From: Reticulitermes speratus
Lineage: Eukaryota; Arthropoda; Insecta; Blattodea; Rhinotermitidae
Direction of reading: 5' to 3'
NCBI GenBank assembly: GCA_021186555.1
Contig: JAJKFL010000003.1
Coordinates: 23,703,908 to 23,767,907, forward strand
Length of the DNA stretch: 64,000 nucleotides
In this document: piece by piece, positions 48,386 through 57,563 of the stretch
Numbering within the stretch: position 1 is the stretch's first letter
How the letters are laid out: each line of letters starts with the position of its first letter
Made by a program: the position numbers and the translations under genes
Notes under the pieces: model-generated
Told to the model about the DNA's origin: nothing
The model's input: the letters and a program-made list of their open reading frames with translations, nothing else
Databases searched by the model: none

Positions 48386-48557
48386 ATGAATATAATATCG
48401 TAACTTAAGTAGCGTCCTGTGTGGCAGCCTCCTAACAGATTATTACGGAATTACTTAAAGTTACTCAAGTACACTATCCAGTTCTCAGTGTGTAGATCGT
48501 TACACCATTGCCGCAACTTACTCGTAGTAGGCAGCTATTCGTTAAGTTAATTTGATA

Positions 48558-48657
48558 GGTCTAACACGTTCGCATTGCCATGGTGCTCTAGTAACAGCCA
48601 GATGAACGGTCTAACACGTTCGAATTACCAAGGAGCTCTAGTAACAGCCAGAGGAAC
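48558..48657 (+). repeat. 50-bp tandem duplication
   Basis: GGTCTAACACGTTCG starts at 48558 and again at 48608, and both units end GCTCTAGTAACAGCCAGA followed by a GGAAC-like stretch. Mismatches are few. The array runs directly into the hammerhead-like motif at 48667. Confidence 0.85.
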
Positions 48658-48666
48658 GAGGTGGCA

Positions 48667-48702
48667 CTGAGGATGACCTTTGAAGTCGAAACACGTTTGT
48701 CC
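48667..48702 (+). ncRNA. hammerhead-ribozyme-like motif
   Basis: CTGAGGA (48667-48673), a short GAC/GTC stem (48675-48677 with 48685-48687), GAAAC (48688-48692) and a GTC-type triplet near 48699. It lies directly after the 50-bp tandem repeat. Stem II is only 3 bp, so this copy is a weaker candidate. Confidence 0.3.
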
Positions 48703-48780
48703 AGCCCTGCGTAAAGAGTGTGCAGTGAAAGGCATAGTTGTTATGGGAATTGTAACATTCGTACGTTTGCATTTTTCTGT

Positions 48781-49560
48781 GTATGGTCGTGTCTCGAGAC
48801 CAGCATGTAGGACAAAATTACAGCATAAGTATAGGTAATAAGTCCTTTGAAAGGGTGGAAAAATTCAAATATTTGGGAACAGCCCTAACAAGTCAAAATT
48901 CCATTCATGAAGAAATTAGGAGCAGATTGGAGTCAGGGAATGCTTGTTATCATTCGGTCCACAATCTTTTGTTTTCGAGTTTCCTCTCCAAAGATATACA
49001 GATTAGATATATAGAACCGTACTTTTGCGTGTTGTTTTGTATGGGTGTGTAACTTGGTCGTTCACATTGAGGGAGGAACATAGGCTGAGGGTGTTCAAGA
49101 ATATACTGCTGAGGAAGATATTTGGGCCTAAGAGGGACGAGATAACAGGAGAATGGAGAAGATTACATAACGAGAGCTTTATGATCGGTCCAACTCACCA
49201 AATATTATTCGGGTGATGGAAGTCAAGAAGAATGAGATGGGCGGGGTATGTGGCACGTATGGGAGATAGGAGAGGTGCATACAAGGTTTTGGTGGGGAAA
49301 CCCGAGGGAAAGAACCACTTGGAAGACCTAGACATAGGTGGGAGGATAATACTTTAATGCTCCTTCAAGGAGTGAGATGGGGAGGCATGGACTGGATTGA
49401 TCTGGTTCACGATAGGGACAGGTGGAAGATCTTGCGAATTCGGTAATGAACCTTCGTGTTCCATAAAATGCGGGGAATTTCTTGACTAACTGAGGACTGG
49501 TTAGCTTCTCAGGAAGGACTCTGCTGCATGGAATTGGTTAATTAGTTAGTTAGTTAGTTG
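48781..49560 (+). mobile_element. LINE family A, 5'-truncated copy
   Basis: It starts within the segment corresponding to KYMVMSRNQ of the 13-kb copy and continues SFERVEKFKYLGTALTSQNS, SACYHSV-like, then after a frameshift [20 protein letters not shown]. It ends with TTAGCTTCTCAGGAAGGACT and a TTAG repeat (about 49545-49560). The 3' end matches the other family A copies. About 780 bp remain and it lies only 390 bp downstream of the family B element. Confidence 0.85.
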
Positions 49561-50042
49561 TGTGAAATTAACGTCTCGGGTCTGCCTTCAGTGCTGGGCG
49601 TATAGGGGCCGATGGCTAGGCTGTGTGAGAGAAATCACGTCTTCTCTCATATCAAGCAGTATTTCATGTTCCAGAAGTGACATTTCGGACAGATGTGCCT
49701 TCGACTTCTATAATAGGTCAGACAACGAAGAGGTCATTCCGCCTTAGGCTGACCAGTTTTTCTGAGAAGACACTACGTAAACCACATTGGTTAAAATTTA
49801 TTAAAATATTCCTAGGAATAAAACGCCTTCAGCGAGAGACACTGAAAAAAAGTCACGTACAGCGAAGCGTCAGAAGGTTAGCAACACAACCTACTCTAGA
49901 TTTAGGGCCCATTTAAAGTGACAAAACCGAATTTTGGTCCCGTACAAGTGTAACGTCTAAATAGCGTTGTTCCGCGGAATGAATAACGTAACTGTTACCA
50001 CTAAACTGAAACAAAACTTGAAAGTAATGCGGGTGTAGATAC

Positions 50043-50602
50043 GATAACAAAACCAACAAATTCTCTTAAGTATATGGAAGTATATTATACACACCGTATA
50101 CCTCCTACATGTTTCGGCCACTCATGTGGTCATCATCAGGGAAGTGCATTACAAAGAATAGATACATCGAAATATTACAGAAGTGTTAGAACCAATGCAC
50201 CTATATAAAATATTAAATTTTAAAAACAATACATGGTTTAAAATACATATTGAAGATTAAAATACAGATTAATATATTTGTGATTGATTCTGATGGGTAA
50301 CGAATATTATGTATGTAGTAAATCACCATCCAAGCAGGGATGTGTTGATGTTACCGGTAAGGTAGACGACTCTGTATTATCTGTATTTTAGTCTTTAATA
50401 TGTATTTTAAACCATATATTGTTTTTAAAATTTAATATATCATATCGTGTATTGTTTCTAATACTTCTGTAATATTTCGATGTATCCTTTGTATTGCACC
50501 TCCCTGAAGGTGGCCACATGAGTGGCCGAAACATGTAGGGGTATACGGTGTGTGTAATATATTCTTATACACTTATGCGCATTTGTTGGCTTTGTTATCT
50601 TA
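50043..50602. mobile_element. inverted-repeat element (560 bp) with paired hammerhead-like motifs
   Basis: Arms of roughly 230 bp pair almost throughout. Shared blocks on the + strand left and the complement of the right are GATAACAAAACCAACAAAT, CACACCGTATACC, TACATGTTTCGGCCACTCAT and TTTTAAAAACAATA. The spacer of about 90 bp lies near 50290-50370 and contains GTTACCGGTAAGG. No coding sequence. The motif copies are at 50106-50139 (minus strand) and 50503-50538 (plus strand, core changed to CTGAAGG). Confidence 0.8.
50106..50139 (-). ncRNA. best hammerhead-ribozyme-like motif in the window
   Basis: On the minus strand: CTGATGA exactly, then a hairpin whose arms CCAC and GTGG pair around ATGA, then GAAAC and ATGTA. 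Bases before the core (CACTTCC) can pair with those after GTA (GGAGGTA) over six positions including one wobble, giving an open stem I. ACATGT is self-complementary, so stem III would be very short or form between two molecules, as proposed for Penelope-element hammerheads. GTA fits the NUH cleavage rule. Stem II has an extra base or mismatch near its base. Function is inferred only. Confidence 0.4.
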
Positions 50603-51689
50603 TCAAATTGCTTAATGCACGGTTATGGATCGTTTAAAATTCATTAATGGTGGTGGTTTCCAGTTTAGGGTGAAGGCATAAGTTCACTGGCGAACACCTG
50701 CTTCGCCGATTTTGTCGAAATCGAATTTTCGGACGTCTTCATGTTTACATACACAAAGCAGTGCCTTGTCTAGGATTTGAACTGGGATGTTTAGCTGCAA
50801 CTAAAAAGCCGATGACGCCCAAGATCCATATTCTTTTACCACGTTTTGTTAAGTTTCTCCATACACAATTTAGTCTAAACCCCCCAAAATTGTTAAGACA
50901 CGACAGACAGACAGATTGACACAGAAGAAGCACTGGAAAGCTGCAGGAATCATAATCTTCCTTAAAAAATAACCACTGATGCATATGTATATTTCATGTG
51001 TTCAGAATCGTTTATAGTCGGGCCAGAAATTGTTGACAGTGCTACGTTTCATCATAATTCAAATCAGTGTGTGTGTACTGAAAGCGTTAGTAATTAATTA
51101 AATTACCTGAATTACTGTAAACTTATTTTACCAACGAAATAAAAGAGTTGCGAACATTTTCGTACATCTATTTCTGATAGCAAAACGATGTTAGCGAGGG
51201 AGGTTAAGCCGCTTCTGAAGAATATGGTCTGTTCGTTTGCCATTGGCATTTGAAAATGGTACAAAGAGTGCAGATAGGAAACACCTTTCTTTGTGGGGTA
51301 CGAATTGCCCACATCATAGGTTCTGAAGTGGGGGCACATATACCCACAGGATCTACGAGGCGTATTTCATACATTGTCCTACACAGGTCGAGGGGGCCTG
51401 AAAGCATTTTGTTAAATTTCTTTAGTGCGACTTCCTATGTGCGTGTATTTTTCATAAATAAAGGCTTTGTATCGTGTCCTTTTCAGGCGCAGTCACGTCC
51501 CTGCGCAGCACTATTAAAATCGCTGTCTGCATCCGCATAAAATTTGATACGTTACGATTTTTCGAAAGCTTGTCGAGCCATTTCAGTTTTCGTCTAGATC
51601 AGGTAGTATCAACGAGCACAAAGACCACTTATATTTTTTGCGCAGGTCTTTCGCATCCATGCTCTATGCATGTGCAGGTTGTTGGCATT

Positions 51690-51905
51690 CGTGCATTTCT
51701 CTGTGTTCCAAAACGTCTAGACCGACGCTGGAACCCACTCAGCCTCTTATTCAGTGGGTACCGGGGTTCTTCCCAGGGGTAAAGCGGCCGGGGCGTGCAC
51801 TTGACCACTCACGTCCATGTATTACCGAGGTTAAGAATGCGTGGAGTTGTACCTCTACTCCCCCATATGCCTTCATGGCATGGAGCACAGCTTTACCCTT
51901 CTTTC
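51690..51905 (+). mobile_element. SINE family 1, body copy
   Basis: ACCCACTCAGCCTCTTATTC, then AAAGCGGCCGGGGCGTGCAC, ACCGAGGTTAAGAATGCGTG and ATGGCATGGAGCACAG, ending in a CTTTACCC-like tail near 51890. The tRNA-like head is missing or unrecognisable. Confidence 0.7.
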
Positions 51906-52221
51906 CAGTAAGCTGTACAAATAAGACACGGAAGTTCACATAGGAGTCTTTAGGGCTGCGATCAATACAGCAGCACGTGGAAAGTCGAAGGGCGCCTTGC
52001 GCGGTAGTGACAGGACATGCCGGACAAGGCACAAAACGGCGAAGCAGTAAACGAAAACTGCCCAGTCACGTTACACATGCACTTGCCTAGGTGTGATCAG
52101 GAAAATGAAAATTGTGAATGAAACAAACATGAGTTCAGTGCGGTTCGGATATCATGGCATTTTTAAGTCTTACTGTTGCCCTCTTAATTTATAATTTATA
52201 TTCTTCACCAAACAGTAGGGT

Positions 52222-52640
52222 AATGTAATCAAAAAGAACACGATGGGTGGGACACGTATTATGCATGGTAAAGATCAGAAGTTTGTACGAAATATTGGTC
52301 CGAAAATCTGAAAGGAAAAGAAACCTCTGGAAAAATCAATCTAGGTGGTTGGATAATATTAAAGAGGGCCAGAAAGCCTGAGAGTGTGGACTCAGAAGTT
52401 TGTACGAAATATTGGTCCGAAAATCTGAAAGGAAAAGAGACCTCTGGAAAAATCAGTCTAGGTGGTTGGATAATATTAAAGAGGGCCTGAAAGTCTAAGA
52501 GTGTGGACTATATTAATTTGCTTCAGAACAGAGAAGCCTAGTATACTCATGTGAAGATTGTATTGACCGTTTGGGTCCATAAAAGTCGGGAAATTTCTTG
52601 AGTGGCCGAGCGACTGTTAGCTCCTTAAGACTGACCTTCC
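52222..52640 (+). mobile_element. LINE family A, 3' fragment
   Basis: Translation gives a T-R-W-V-G-H-V stretch and later a GGWIILKR-like block corresponding to RWEDNIK. The tail has GTTTGGGTCCATAAAAGTCG and TGTTAGCTCCTTAAGACTGA as in other family A ends. It contains the internal tandem duplication 52276-52510. Confidence 0.65.
52276..52510 (+). repeat. 117-bp tandem duplication within a LINE fragment
   Basis: CAGAAGTTTGTACGAAATAT begins at 52276 and again at 52393, and both units end near GAGTGTGGACT. Only a handful of differences separate them (e.g. GAAACCTC/GAGACCTC, CAATCTAG/CAGTCTAG), so the duplication is much younger than the LINE insertion. Confidence 0.88.
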
Positions 52641-52679
52641 TTCGCATAATTAATTACGTTACCATCATCAAAACATGGA

Positions 52680-52900
52680 GATAACCGGTTCCTTCGAAAT
52701 CGTTGGTACCTGTATTCCACGGTACACGGTGTCACGTGCCAGAAGACCCTATTCCTGGTAGAGGCAGTATGTTCCTCAGTCTACCCGGAAAATGGAAACA
52801 GTATGTTCATCAGGATACCCTGAAGATGCAGGCAGTATATTTCTCCGAAACGTTGGTGCCCCTTTAGCAGACTACACGGTGTCACAAACCAAACTACCGC
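52680..52900. repeat. dispersed repeat with repeated CACGGTGTCAC blocks
   Basis: TTCCTTCGAAATCGTTGGTA...TACACGGTGTCACG at 52691-52737 is echoed by TTCTCCGAAACGTTGGTGCC...TACACGGTGTCACA at 52830-52876. CCCTGAAGATGCAGGCAG precedes the second. The copies at 9822 and 54880 are related. Confidence 0.45.
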
Positions 52901-53807
52901 ATTACGGATCTCAAGGCTGTTTCTTGGACAACTACGACATTGCATAAGAACAAGTTCCAGGTGACCGGAGTACGAAGTCCTGCACATGTTGAACATCACT
53001 GACTTTTCATAGCATCACTACCTAATGTGGAAGTGTAGGCTGATCTTGGCTGCAGATTCGTGGCTTGTACAGTCAACACGCAGAGAAATGCGCCATACAG
53101 ACGAGCATCGAAGCCTGCAGGAATTACAAGTTATGAAGCAACTTTCTGTTGCTGTATATATATATGAATGTATACATCGCCTGCAAAGTGACACAGTGAC
53201 TGAGGTCACCAAATGTCGCATTTCGTGGCAGCATCTCTTATGGTTATGGGGATGCTCCAGTTGAAACGAGTTCAGGCCGCTTTCGTTTAAGTTTCCCGAC
53301 AAAACATAGTTTTGCCATGCGTCCTATATGATTAGCATGTCTCATTATCATTAATCTACATTGACCCTTTTTATAAATTTTTACGCATGACATTCTGTTT
53401 TTCAGCCGCTATGTTCACGGTTAGAAGGCAATGGATATCCGAATTAGAATTTTTCACGATGTTTCCTAGTACCTCCAAACAAAAGCAGGGATAGGGCCGG
53501 GCACTGTATTTCACGCCTGCGTCCTGCCACCTGCGTTCGATTGACGATTTTTTAAACAGGGCCTTTCTTTTATCATCGCACAGAGCGCGTCAGCGTTGTA
53601 ACATAGAAAGCCTGCCTCCACTGGAACGTTTTGTGACAGCTGCAGTGATATGGAAGGCTATGAAAGAAACGCACGGTAGTAGGCCCGTTCGAAATGGCAG
53701 TACCAGTCTGATGGTGTCACCACATTTCTATTCATAGGCTGTGTGCCGGCACTCAATCCGCGTACCATTCCGTAACAGAGTTAACAACCTCTCTAAGCTG
53801 TAGTTGG

Positions 53808-53995
53808 AGCTGGAATGGCTCCGTCAATATAGTGAATTAAGTATAGGGCTGGACGACTGGGGTTCGATTCCCAGCAGGGGCTGTTTTTGAATACTCCCAG
53901 TCGTGTCCAGTGGGTACCGGGAGCTCTTGCCCTGACCGACTACTCGCCTGCATCTAGAGCATAGGCGAATTTAGTAATGCCTGGAAATATAACTC
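53808..53995 (+). mobile_element. tRNA-derived SINE, family 1, head-containing copy
   Basis: TGGAATGGCTCCGTCAATAT is the A-box region and CTGGGGTTCGATTCCCAGCA the B box (about 53860). The body GTGGGTACCGGGAGCTCTTG, then CCGACTACTCGCCTGC, is shortened. It ends beside a C-run at 54000-54010. Confidence 0.7.
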
Positions 53996-54419
53996 GGTCC
54001 CCCCCCCCCATTACTTGCACTTCAAATCCGTTATGACGATTTTGCTTTTCCATCTGGATGATCCCACTAAAGAAGATTCAGAAGAACCATTATGTTCCGT
54101 TGAGATAAGATGCCCGAAAATAGTTGTTAGAGACCGCTACCTCCTTCTAGATGACGATGTTCTGACGTCGTTCATTGCCCTGCTGTACTGTTTTTATCTG
54201 GTATCGGACAGACTTTGTTTGCTGCCTTGGAAGTCTTGGTCGGGGAACGCGGGATCATTCGGCGCACTTCTAAACCACTGTCACGTTAAAATTAGACCGA
54301 AGATTCCAGATGACAGAGCTCGAGTTATTTCCGGAACTCTAACAGTTACAGCAAACCAACTCATGGAGTACTCCTTGTTAAAAGTCTCACACCCCAGTTT
54401 GTTACAAATTGCCATTTGA

Positions 54420-54770
54420 TGCAATCCAGAGGTTCATCACCGGTTCACAAGAGCCTGTCATTGGTCTCTGCACAGAGTGAGATGAATTCAGTCCATACAC
54501 TGACGCCCTGTTTCTTTAAGATGCAGTTGAGTATTCCCATTTATGCTTAAATTTCCGAAGTAGTTTTCCTTGAAATATTCCGAATAGCATTTTGTAACGT
54601 TTCTCATCTACCCATGCGTGGTACGTGGCCCTCCCATCTTATGTTCCTTGATTTCATCGCTCTGACAATATCTGATGAAAAGTACCAATTATGAAGCTCA
54701 CTACCGTGCAGTATTCTTCACCTTTGCTTTTAGGTCTGGATAAAACTAGTGTTGTACCAATCCAATATTG
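54420..54770 (-). mobile_element. LINE family A-like 3' fragment, minus strand
   Basis: On the minus strand LHGSELHNWYFSSDIVRAM and then KSRNIRWEGHVPRMG (54720 down to 54610) match the [19 protein letters not shown] / [12 protein letters not shown] block of the family A protein. Downstream (lower coordinates) is a frameshifted remnant ending near the CTCTTGTGAACCGGTGATGA tail. It is the only clear family A copy antisense to the host gene. Confidence 0.65.
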
Positions 54771-54879
54771 TCTTAATACAGGAGAATATACAGGAGAAAT
54801 TTGAGGTTCCCACGGCGGTGAGTGTTACCGTTGTGATGTGACGCAATGCGGTTCGCTATAAACGTACAATAGTTTTGGA

Positions 54880-54965
54880 AGAACCTGTTATCCCCGTCCT
54901 CTGGATAGACATGCTAGTGCCCTGAAGAGCTAAGCAGCATATTCCTCCGAAACTGCGTGACGTCA
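54880..54965. repeat. dispersed repeat related to 9822-9932
   Basis: GTTTTGGAAGAACCTGTTAT on the left and CCTGAAGAGCTAAGCAG followed by ATTCCTCCGAAACTG on the right give the same paired arrangement as at 9822. The copy is short and diverged. Confidence 0.4.
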
Positions 54966-55205
54966 CTCCCATAAGAGTAATCACACTTGCCGATGTAAAA
55001 GTATGTCCGTACGTCCAAAGCTCATGCGGAATGTTGAACTTCGAAATTTTTGCTGTACGGCCGCATATCTTTCCGCAGTGAATAGTGATTTCGTAGCAGT
55101 TTACACATTGTCACTTCAGAATCCCTGAATCCAAGTGTTCATCACCATCATCACAAAAGCCGGCCACTGAACACATATCTAAAGTAATTTTCGTCTGGTT
55201 TGTAT

Positions 55206-55678
55206 AACATCCGTCAGTTCCTCCCACAGATTCTTGCACAGGTTTTCATATACACGTTGTGATTCTGCTGTGCATGCTTCATGTTCCAGCCATCTGTTAG
55301 TCCCTGATTTCGCCACCCCAACAAAATTTGGTGAACAGTATACATTTTGTAGTTCATCAGTCTGTGATTTTCTCCATTCAAATATTACTTATGCCCTTTT
55401 AGATCAAGTACTTTCTCATAACATATCTGCAGTCTCTTTGAACTGTAACATCCGTCATTTCCTCACACACATCTGTGCACAGGTTTTCATTGCTTTGCGA
55501 TCCTGGTGTGCATGCTGCATGTTCCAGCCATTTGTTACTCCCTGATTTGATCACCCCAACAAAATTTGGTGAACAGCACAAAATTTGAAGCTCTGTGATT
55601 TTCTCCATTCAAATATTACTTACGCTCTTTTAGAGTGAATAATTGCTCATAACATATCTGCAGTATCTTTTGAACTAG
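55206..55678 (+). repeat. 241-bp tandem duplication
   Basis: AACATCCGTCA begins units at 55206 and 55447. Shared landmarks are GCACAGGTTTTCAT, CACCCCAACAAAATTTGGTG, GATTTTCTCCATTCAAATAT and CATAACATATCTGCAGT. The second unit ends near 55678. Differences and small indels suggest moderate age. It lies about 600 bp upstream of exon 3. No protein is implied. Confidence 0.85.
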
Positions 55679-56267
55679 AACAAAGTACTTTCACAAGGAT
55701 CGGTGGGCAGAACTCATACAGCCTATTTTCTGTCATAAAAAATACAAATTTATTTCACTTTTTGAATTCTGATACAAATTTAAACCATGTAAGCCTACAG
55801 TATGAATATATTCACTGGAAATGGTAAAAAGAGTGTGATTTCAGTTACTACTATGCTTCCTAGCAATAGCATTAGGTTTTCCCCAGCAAGATTAGAATTA
55901 TCTCTACAGATTTGACCTGTATCCTAGCAATGATATTTTGCTTTCCCTGAGTGGGGTAAGAACTGTCTGTATGGATTTTTCTGTATCCTACCAATGGCAC
56001 TACAATAAAACATAGCCAATATGCCAAGTGGGTTATGGACTGTCTGCCTTCATGTTTCCCATATCCTAGCAAAGGTGTTTGTGTTGGATTTGCCCCATGC
56101 ATTGAATTTTTGCCAAGTGTGACTCATGTCTTATTTTCCACTCTGCAAGTTCATGTGTCTGTCATGTTGTTATTACACATTGTAGGAAATTGAAAAGTAT
56201 GGCATCTGGCATCAGGATGGGCTGCAGTAGTGTAATATGAATATTATGTAACACTCCATTTTTTTAG

Positions 56268-56459
56268 GTTCATGCCAAACATGAAGAGAAGACGGAAAGT
56301 AAGTCGGTGTATCGGGAGTACAATCGAGAATTCATGCTGCCCAAAGGAACAAACCCTGAAAGTATCAAATCATCTCTCAGTAAGGATGGGGTACTCACAG
56401 TTGAAGCACCTCTACCAGCCATTGAGGGTGAGAAGCTGATCCCCATAGCCCAGCAATAA
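56268..56459 (+). CDS. HspB8: HspB8-type small heat-shock protein, exon 3 (residues 121-183 and stop)
   Basis: The exon begins in phase 0 after a T-rich acceptor (CATTTTTTTAG|GTT) and codes VHAKHEEKTESKSVYREYN, then REFMLPKGTNPESIKSSLS, KDGVLTVEAPLPA and IEGEKLIPIAQQ, ending at TAA 56457-56459. It completes the alpha-crystallin domain: REYNREFMLP holds Arg140, aligned with the dimer-interface arginine R120 of human alpha-B-crystallin, and SKDGVLTVEAP is the conserved A/S-x-x-x-G-x-L motif. The C-terminal I-P-I (178-180) is the I-x-I/V tail motif that docks on neighbouring subunits. Length (183) and motifs match Drosophila CG14207, so the gene appears intact and functional. Confidence 0.95.
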   Translation, partial: VHAKHEEKTESKSVYREYNREFMLPKGTNPESIKSSLSKDGVLTVEAPLPAIEGEKLIPIAQQ

Positions 56460-57293
56460 ACAGCTCTGCTTTCCATTACCACATCAGTCACCCTCACATT
56501 CAGCTTCCACCATCAGTAAAACAGATAAAGGCCTAAAGTTTCATTTCCCTTTAGTACTAACTTACTTCATTTGGAATTATTAACCCTTTCAGGAACAACC
56601 CCAAATATACTTATTTCAAATGTGTGATTTTGGCTTTCAGGGTTTAGGTGTGGAAGTCAAAATCACAATAAATTGAGGTAATGAAAATGTATGGACAGGA
56701 ATACTCATTTCCAGTTTGTTTTATTTTAGCTTTACATAGCTATTGAACACACTAGTGTTACACGTTCTTGCATCTGTTTAAGTCAGAGGTAGTAAACCCC
56801 TTTTTTGCACAAGTCGATAAGACACCAACAGAACAATGAAACCTGAAATATTGCCAAAAATCTGGTCTGGAAGTGACAGTGCTTTTGAAAAGTGGGGGTA
56901 AAAGGGTTAATAAAGAGCCTTTTCTTCGAGATAGCTCAACTTGCATACACCACAGAAATTCAGTGTATGAATTTGGTTATGGAAAAATAGGTGAACTATA
57001 CTCAAATTACAGCTAGGACATAACTGTCATATATCTTTTGTTATTGGTACATGATGGTGACTCATATAGATATACCGCCTTTTACATGGCACTTTTACAC
57101 ACTGAAGGGGCCAGAGGATATAAGTAAGAATGAAAACTTTAATTTATTGTGGAACTGAATTTACATGTAATAAAACTGCTTTTAAAAAGAGATGTCTGCT
57201 TTAAATGCAATACTTTGCCATTGCTATGTTGGTACATGGCTATAGATATTATGAATCTAGTGCCAGAAAGAGAAATCACACGGTAGTCTGTAG

Positions 57294-57563
57294 CAGGGGT
57301 ACACAAATCTTGGATGCCTGGTTGCCCAGGTGACCAGGCATCCAGGCGACCTAATATTTTCAGCATAATTATTGCAGCTTTTCATTACATTCAAGATGTG
57401 TATCAATTCACATGCACTGAACAGAAAGCACCAGACAACAGTGAGGATCACAGGTCTCTCAAGAATTGTGGGTCCTCAGTATGGAACTTGGCTTCATGTC
57501 ACCCTTCTGGTGCCTAGAGTTTGGAGGTAGCTCATAGATGTTTGAAAAATTTGTGGACCCCTG
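57294..57563. mobile_element. hAT-type MITE, 270 bp, in the probable 3' UTR
   Basis: The left end CAGGGGTACACAAATCTTGG and the right end as reverse complement CAGGGGTCCACAAATTTTTC form the terminal repeat. The flanks GTCTGTAG (57286-57293) and GTCTGATG (57564-57571) match at 6 of 8. It shares TCACCCTTCTGGTGCCTAGA with the 837-1000 element. A palindrome, TGCCTGGTTGCCCAGGTGAC and what follows, lies at its left side. Confidence 0.8.

Larger units (their letters stand above)
45033..48388 (+). mobile_element. structurally full-length RTE-like retrotransposon (family B), 3,356 bp, with 11-bp target-site duplication
   Basis: The 11-mer AATATAATATC ends immediately before the element (45022-45032) and recurs at 48389-48399 right after a short GAATGAATGAATG tail. 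In between lie a 5' leader of about 550 bp (CTCCACCTTGCCGTGGTAGA... and a variable region), an AP-type endonuclease and a reverse transcriptase. Length, single coding unit and short microsatellite tail fit the RTE clade. Frameshifts make it inactive, but both ends are present, so it was not 5'-truncated. Confidence 0.85.
33045..56267 (+). other. intron 2 of HspB8 (23,223 bp)
   Basis: The intron begins GTAAGG and ends CATTTTTTTAG. Recognised elements are listed separately. Nothing was recognised in 33045-33955, 35055-36650, 36820-37295, 38410-39695, 39965-40440, 41400-42745, 43755-45020, 48400-48555, 49565-50040, 50605-51685, 51910-52220, 52905-53805, 54000-54415 and 55680-56267. An open frame of 134 codons at 54015-54419 has no family signature and is treated as chance. 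Confidence 0.88.

Noticed and set aside
48781-48800. Possible short target duplication (TGTGT) around the LINE at 48781-49560
   Set aside because: Five T/G bases are too few and too simple to distinguish from chance.
51638-51943. 101-codon plus-strand open frame
   Set aside because: It covers a SINE body, and the stretch with TLEPTQPLIQWVPGFFPG is the translated SINE consensus.
54015-54419. 134-codon plus-strand open frame
   Set aside because: No recognisable domain, no splice partners, and its end abuts an antisense LINE fragment. Treated as chance.
55206-55678. Two-unit repeat considered as a CRISPR-like array
   Set aside because: Only two long units of about 240 bp without spacers, in a eukaryotic intron. 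It is a plain tandem duplication.
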